NCBI RefSeq assembly: GCF_036417845.1
Contig: NC_090019.1
Span: 181,290-245,289 of the forward strand
Direction: 5' to 3'
Source: Apteryx mantelli
Lineage: Eukaryota > Chordata > Aves > Apterygiformes > Apterygidae
DNA length: 64,000 nucleotides
The position numbers and the translations under genes are program-made. The notes below the pieces were generated by a model. That model searched no databases, was not told where the DNA came from, and was given only the letters and a program-made list of their open reading frames with translations. Positions 63,190 through 64,000 of the stretch are shown piece after piece (the first letter of the stretch is position 1; each line of letters begins with the position of its first letter).

Positions 63190-64000
63190 GAGGCTCGGGG
63201 GGGGGGCTGGGCGCTGCCCTCCCAGTGCTCCCAGTGCTCCCAGTGCCTCCCAGTTCCCTCCCAGGGCCTCCCCAGTTCAGGCCAGTCCCTCCCAGTTGCC
63301 TCCCAGTCCCGCCCAGTTCCCTCCCAGTTCAATCCAGTTCCTCCCAGTTGCCTCCCAGTCCCTCCCAGTTCCCAATCCCTTCCCAGTCCCTCCCAGTTCT
63401 CTCCCAGTCCCTCCTGCTCCCTTCCCAGTCCCTCCCAGTCGCATCCCAGTCCCTCCCAGTCCCTCCCAGTGCCTCCCAGTTCCCCCCAATCCCTTCCCAG
63501 TCCCTTCCAGTCCCATCCCAGTCCCTCCCAGTTCCCCCATCCCTTCCAGTCCCATCCCAGTACCTCCCAGTATCTCCCAGTTCCCTCCCAGTCTCTCCCA
63601 GTCCCTCCCAGTTCCTCCCAATCCCTTCCCAGTCCCTCCCAGTGGCCCCCCACTCCCATCCCAGTGGCCTCCCAGTGCCCCCAGTCCCTCCCAATCTGTT
63701 CCCAGTCCCTCCCAGTTCCCTCCCAGTGCCCCCCAGTGCCCCCCAGCCCCCCCAATCCCTTCCCAGTCCCTCCCAGTTCCCTCCCAGTGCCCCCCAGTCC
63801 CTCCCAATCCCTTCCCAGTCCCTCCCAGTGGCCTTCCACTCCCATCCCAGTCCCTCCCAGTGCCTCCCAGTGCCTCCCAGTGCCCCCCAATCCCTTCCCA
63901 GTCCCTCCCAGTTCCCTCCCAGTGCCCCCCAGTCCCTCCCAATCCCTTCCAAGTCTCTCCCAGTTCCCTCCCAGTCCTCCCAATCCCTCCCAGTGCCCCA
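63190..64000 (-). repeat. CCCAGTCCCTCCCAGTTCCC array in SYN1 intron (right part)
   Basis: Continuation of the 10-bp-step CCCAGT family on the other side of the exon, running to the window edge. No exon is seen in these last 800 bases. Confidence 0.92.

Larger units (their letters stand above)
54985..64000 (-). other. SYN1: SYN1 gene (synapsin I), 5' part outside the window
   Basis: Nine minus-strand exons match synapsin order: the central C domain ([46 protein letters not shown]), then a linker (SSLPLLG, EDRQDIVELVLSRMGQALP), then the Pro/Gln-rich D domain (GPPLQQRPPPQ) and the C-terminus GRSLRQSLAGLF. The GPPLQQRPPPQ element points to synapsin I rather than II or III. Known role: a phosphoprotein that tethers synaptic vesicles and controls their release. 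In mammals SYN1 is near CDK16 and RBM3 on Xp11. No TIMP1-like nested gene is seen in the introns covered here. Confidence 0.88.

Noticed and set aside
61911-63983. 690-codon minus-strand open frame rich in Trp, Glu and Gly
   Set aside because: It is a translation of the 10-bp CCCAGT repeat and simply reads through the real SYN1 exon at 63087-63176 in frame.
1-64000. tRNA, rRNA, microRNA or transposable element copies
   Set aside because: I looked for cloverleaf-like unique sequence, A-rich tails and transposase or reverse-transcriptase reading frames and saw none that could be supported by eye. A covariance-model search would be needed to exclude small RNAs.

Overview
This is vertebrate, almost certainly avian, genomic DNA. 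It looks like a GC-rich microchromosome: small exons with GT-AG introns, CpG-rich promoters, one run of 200 N, and introns built almost entirely of G- or C-rich minisatellites. Nothing prokaryotic or viral was seen. Most long open frames are repeat artefacts; the real coding sequence is a few kb of short exons.

Three genes were recognised by translating exons and comparing with remembered family sequences. (1) CDK16 (PCTAIRE kinase 1), plus strand, from 1 to about 29.8 kb. It is 5' partial and has 13 coding exons visible. The two exons that should carry the catalytic loop and activation segment are absent, and an assembly gap (18787-18986) lies where they should be. (2) RBM3 (cold-inducible RNA-binding protein), plus strand, 36.99-53.47 kb. 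It appears complete: TATA/CCAAT/NRF1 promoter, non-coding exon 1, five coding exons and a spliced 3' UTR. (3) SYN1 (synapsin I), minus strand, about 54.98 kb to the right edge. It has nine visible exons and its 5' part lies beyond the window. RBM3 and SYN1 are convergent. The grouping fits human Xp11, where all three genes lie.

Region by region: 1-2330, CDK16 intron with about 62 copies of a CCCCTTTAAG core. 2335-2506, a CpG-rich intronic segment with three CCAAT boxes, a likely alternative promoter. 2560-5210, twelve 200-bp units each carrying an exon-like cassette. 5.2-29.8 kb, the remaining CDK16 exons, with nearly every intron holding its own repeat family. 30-36.2 kb, intergenic GTTACTC and CTATAG repeat fields. 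36.9-37.7 kb, RBM3 promoter with six NRF1 palindromes and three full CREs. 38.2-53.5 kb, RBM3. 54.5-54.8 kb, an orphan housekeeping-type promoter. 55-64 kb, SYN1.

The most unusual structure is that CDK16 exon ends have been amplified into minisatellites. In two introns the repeat unit begins with the 3' tail of the preceding exon plus its 5' splice site (5 and 11 extra copies). A third array repeats a 48-49-nt cassette with both splice signals 12 times. SYN1 is notable in another way: its normally very conserved central domain has drifted to Ala/Gly/Arg/Pro, while CDK16 in the same environment stays conserved.
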